This document shows positions 62,339-64,000 of a DNA stretch of 64,000 nt, one piece after another (position 1 is the stretch's first letter; the number at the start of each line of letters is the position of its first letter). This DNA is from Paraflavisolibacter caeni (GTDB taxonomy: Bacteria > Bacteroidota > Bacteroidia > Chitinophagales > Chitinophagaceae). Position numbers and translations under genes: made by a program. A model generated the notes under the pieces. The model worked only from the letters and a program-made list of their open reading frames with translations, was not told the DNA's origin and did no database searches. The DNA is taken from assembly GCF_025628885.1 (NCBI RefSeq), contig NZ_JAOTIF010000027.1, forward strand, positions 21,090 through 85,089, written 5' to 3'.

Positions 62339-62782
62339 TTAGAGGGTTAAATTGTCGTATACTTTCTGCAAGACTTCCTTACATAAATCAATCTGTTCTG
62401 CCGGAACACCTTCCAGGGCTTCTTTCAGGGTTTCTTCTGCCAGCAGCATGGTTTGCTCATGGAGCAATAGCGCGTGCTCGGTCAGATGAATTTTGTTAAT
62501 GCGTTTGTCATTTTCGGAAGGCACTCTTTTTACCAGGCCAGATCTTTCCAAGTTATCCACCAGGCGGGTGATACTAGGTTTATCCCGGAAAGTAGCATTG
62601 CACAATTCCTGCTGGCTTTTGCCGTCTTCCTTCCACAAATGATATAAAACGCTCCATTGCTCGATGGTTAGATTGAGCCCGTGTGCGTTGAATTTCTTTT
62701 GCAAGCGCCTCGCTATGGCGATGGAAGCTTTTCCTGTAATAAAGCTGTATAATTCGCCTTTCTTGAATTGGTAGTCAAGCAT
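62339..62782 (-). CDS. MarR-family regulator
   Basis: A 147-residue winged-helix repressor. The recognition helix region reads KSQQELCNATFRDKPSITRLVDNLE, followed by the wing (KRVPSENDKRINKIHLT). First gene before the acyl-CoA dehydrogenase; a palindromic site overlaps its leader. It probably regulates fatty-acid oxidation in response to acyl-CoA or a related ligand (inference). Confidence 0.93.
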   Translation of the reverse strand: MLDYQFKKGELYSFITGKASIAIARRLQKKFNAHGLNLTIEQWSVLYHLWKEDGKSQQELCNATFRDKPSITRLVDNLERSGLVKRVPSENDKRINKIHLTEHALLLHEQTMLLAEETLKEALEGVPAEQIDLCKEVLQKVYDNLTL

Positions 62783-62785
62783 ATG

Positions 62786-62799
62786 GTTGTTTATGCAAC
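62786..62799 (-). promoter_or_regulatory. Candidate MarR operator
   Basis: GTTGTTTATGCAAC: a 4-bp inverted repeat (GTTG/CAAC) with a 6-bp centre, 3 bp upstream of the MarR start codon. Its position suits autoregulation. Confidence 0.45.
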
Positions 62800-62943
62800 T
62801 ATTTAAAGTTAATAAAAAGATTGGAAGAAAGGAAGGAATGATAAATAAAGAGACAGAGGAGTCAAGGTTTTATGGGGGAAGAGGAAGGGGGAAGAAAAGA
62901 TGCTTTTTAGAAGTTCTGGAACGAAGGAGGGATACTGTTGCCC

Positions 62944-62987
62944 TACTGTAGGTATACTGATGGTATGCTTCAGGTATACTTGAGGTA
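62944..62987. repeat. 11-bp tandem repeat array, TGCTTCAGGTA family
   Basis: Four contiguous 11-bp units: TACTGTAGGTA, TACTGATGGTA, TGCTTCAGGTA, TACTTGAGGTA. It shares the exact unit TGCTTCAGGTA with the array at 52033, 10.9 kb away. It lies in a purine-rich spacer before the basic ORF. Confidence 0.88.
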
Positions 62988-63122
62988 CGAAGGATCCCTG
63001 CTGGAAAGCTGAAGGGGAAGCGGACAAAAGCGGCCACTTCCTGCCATTTCATGCCAAAGCGGCCAGGAGGTTTTTGCTTGTGGATGGGGCGGAGTAGCTT
63101 TAGGGGTAAATGGATTTAGAAG

Positions 63123-63737
63123 ATGAATCAGGTCTATATCAATAGCAAAGAAAGGGTGGTGATCAAGGATGGCAAGAAGGTACCTAGACTCTTGTTGGGC
63201 ATGATTAGGGGCTCGATTGGGAAGTGCTTTGTGGTGAAGCATTATAGGGGGAACAAGAAAAAGAAGTGGAAGAAAAGGATCGTGATCACCAAGTACCCAG
63301 ACATGAGTGGCATAGTGGCTTCTGAAAAGCAGCGGGTAAGGAGGGATTTGTTTAAGGAGGCAGTGGTGTATGCAAGGTGGATCCTCTCGGATGCGGAAAG
63401 GAAGGAGGAATTTAGGAAGACATTGCCAAGGAAGAAGCGGAAGCATGTGTACCAGGCTGCTATTCGGTTGTACATGAGCAGGCAGGGAGACAAGCAGTGG
63501 CTCCGTAAGCAGCTGGCGGTGAGAGGCATGATGAGCACGGGCAGAAGGGAGATGGTGGAGTTTGTGAATGGGCAATGGTCAATGGGGAATTTGAGAGGGG
63601 GGCATGCTGATGGGGTAAAGGGTGGGGAGCAGAGGGAAGCCTGGAAGGTGTTGTGGCAGAAAGAAGAGGCGGTTGGGCCTGAGGGAGTAGATGTTTTAAG
63701 AAGAGAACCGGGAGGCTTAGAAGTATTGAAAATTTAG
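63123..63737 (+). CDS. Very basic protein of unknown function
   Basis: A 204-residue protein, highly Lys/Arg-rich in its first about 145 residues (KKKKWKKR, LPRKKRKH) and without TM helices. I cannot name a family; nucleic-acid binding is the obvious guess. The last about 55 residues read through intergenic-type sequence: the heptamer array at 63564-63591 is translated as VNGQWSMGNL. So the ancestral stop was probably near 63,560 and the present 3' end is a readthrough. An 11-bp array lies upstream. Confidence 0.6.
   Translation: MNQVYINSKERVVIKDGKKVPRLLLGMIRGSIGKCFVVKHYRGNKKKKWKKRIVITKYPDMSGIVASEKQRVRRDLFKEAVVYARWILSDAERKEEFRKTLPRKKRKHVYQAAIRLYMSRQGDKQWLRKQLAVRGMMSTGRREMVEFVNGQWSMGNLRGGHADGVKGGEQREAWKVLWQKEEAVGPEGVDVLRREPGGLEVLKI
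63564..63591. repeat. Heptamer array inside the basic ORF
   Basis: GTGAATG, GGCAATG, GTCAATG, GGGAATT. The same family as the arrays at 32,024 and 51,071. Confidence 0.75.
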
Positions 63738-63960
63738 AGCGGTAAGGGGTAGAATTTAGTTCGTTTTTGTTGTTTTCAGATAAGCACTACAGATGGGCTC
63801 ATGCAGATTGGACAACAAAGAAAGCGAATGAAGAAGTTTATGGAAGGCTGTGCGAATCAGCTCGTTATGGAGTTAAGAAAAATTCACTTGCCTGGATGAG
63901 CTTGGTTCGTAAATTTATCTACTGTTATATTCCAATTAAATCAATTTTAACTAACTTATT
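63738..63960. other. Spacer with no supported gene
   Basis: An AT-rich 223-bp stretch after the basic ORF. A 65-codon TTG-initiated reading (63767-63964) has no recognisable family and overlaps the next start, so I leave it out. Confidence 0.4.
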
Positions 63961-64000
63961 ATGAGAGTACTTTCTTTTTTGTTGTTGATTTCACTCATTA
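63961..64000 (+). CDS. Start of an exported protein, cut by the window end
   Basis: An ATG at 63961 begins MRVLSFLLLISLI, a typical signal peptide. Only 13 codons are visible. No function can be assigned. Confidence 0.55.
   Translation, partial: MRVLSFLLLISLI

Noticed and set aside
62970..63575. Long antisense frame opposite the basic protein
   Set aside because: It arises from the purine-rich composition; Pro/His/Leu-rich translation has no family resemblance.
63767..63964. 65-codon TTG-started reading frame after the basic protein
   Set aside because: It starts with TTG, has no recognisable family and overlaps the better supported ATG start at 63961 with its signal peptide.

Overview
The window looks like a chromosomal segment of a Bacteroidota bacterium, most likely Chitinophagaceae. 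Three things suggest this: the gene families present (an SEDS-PBP fusion, LytTR two-component system, DUF4288, KTSC, NUMOD4/HNH, M1 peptidase and porin-like barrels), the near absence of Shine-Dalgarno sequences, and several exact matches to the Bacteroidota -7 promoter element TAnnTTTG. I see no rRNA, tRNA, CRISPR array, insertion sequence or prophage. The placement is inferred from family resemblance, not from a database search.

Region 1 (1-12,858, all minus strand) is the most notable part. In transcription order it reads: FHA-like protein, membrane-anchored PP2C phosphatase, a 1355-residue FtsW/RodA (SEDS) glycosyltransferase fused to a class B penicillin-binding protein, a response regulator, a multi-PAS histidine kinase, a second FHA protein, and a Ser/Thr protein kinase cut by the window edge. 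The content parallels the actinobacterial fhaA-fhaB-pstP-rodA-pbpA-pknA/B cluster that ties wall synthesis to Ser/Thr phosphorylation. Here the polymerase and transpeptidase form one polypeptide and a two-component pair sits inside the cluster.

Region 2 (13-28 kb) is housekeeping and transport: a secreted M1 peptidase, a MurU-like nucleotidyltransferase with a small membrane protein and an MHS-type MFS transporter, a DEAD-box helicase, a SulP transporter flanked by two beta-carbonic anhydrases (probable bicarbonate handling), two convergent TerC-family proteins, and CmoA followed by a membrane methyltransferase. Region 3 (28-45 kb) holds acetyl-CoA synthetase, an L,D-transpeptidase, an outer-membrane barrel, an ECF sigma/anti-sigma pair, RidA and RmuC (convergent, overlapping), an MFS exporter, ComEC, PurH and mreBCD. 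The mre cluster lacks the usual mrdA-rodA tail; a NUMOD4/HNH endonuclease follows it instead.

Region 4 (45-64 kb) has a PIF1-like helicase, an envelope-stress operon (LiaF-like, DUF4288, LytS-like kinase, LytTR regulator), an SDR enzyme, a PAP2 phosphatase, lipoproteins, an ABC-F protein, an SMR exporter, a YpfJ-like metalloprotease, a MarR/acyl-CoA dehydrogenase operon and a very basic protein of unknown function. Many intergenic spacers carry imperfect short tandem repeats with a strict 7-bp period, and two spacers carry arrays of one 11-bp family. Several of the 7-bp arrays fold into perfect hairpins. No listed gene explains these repeats.
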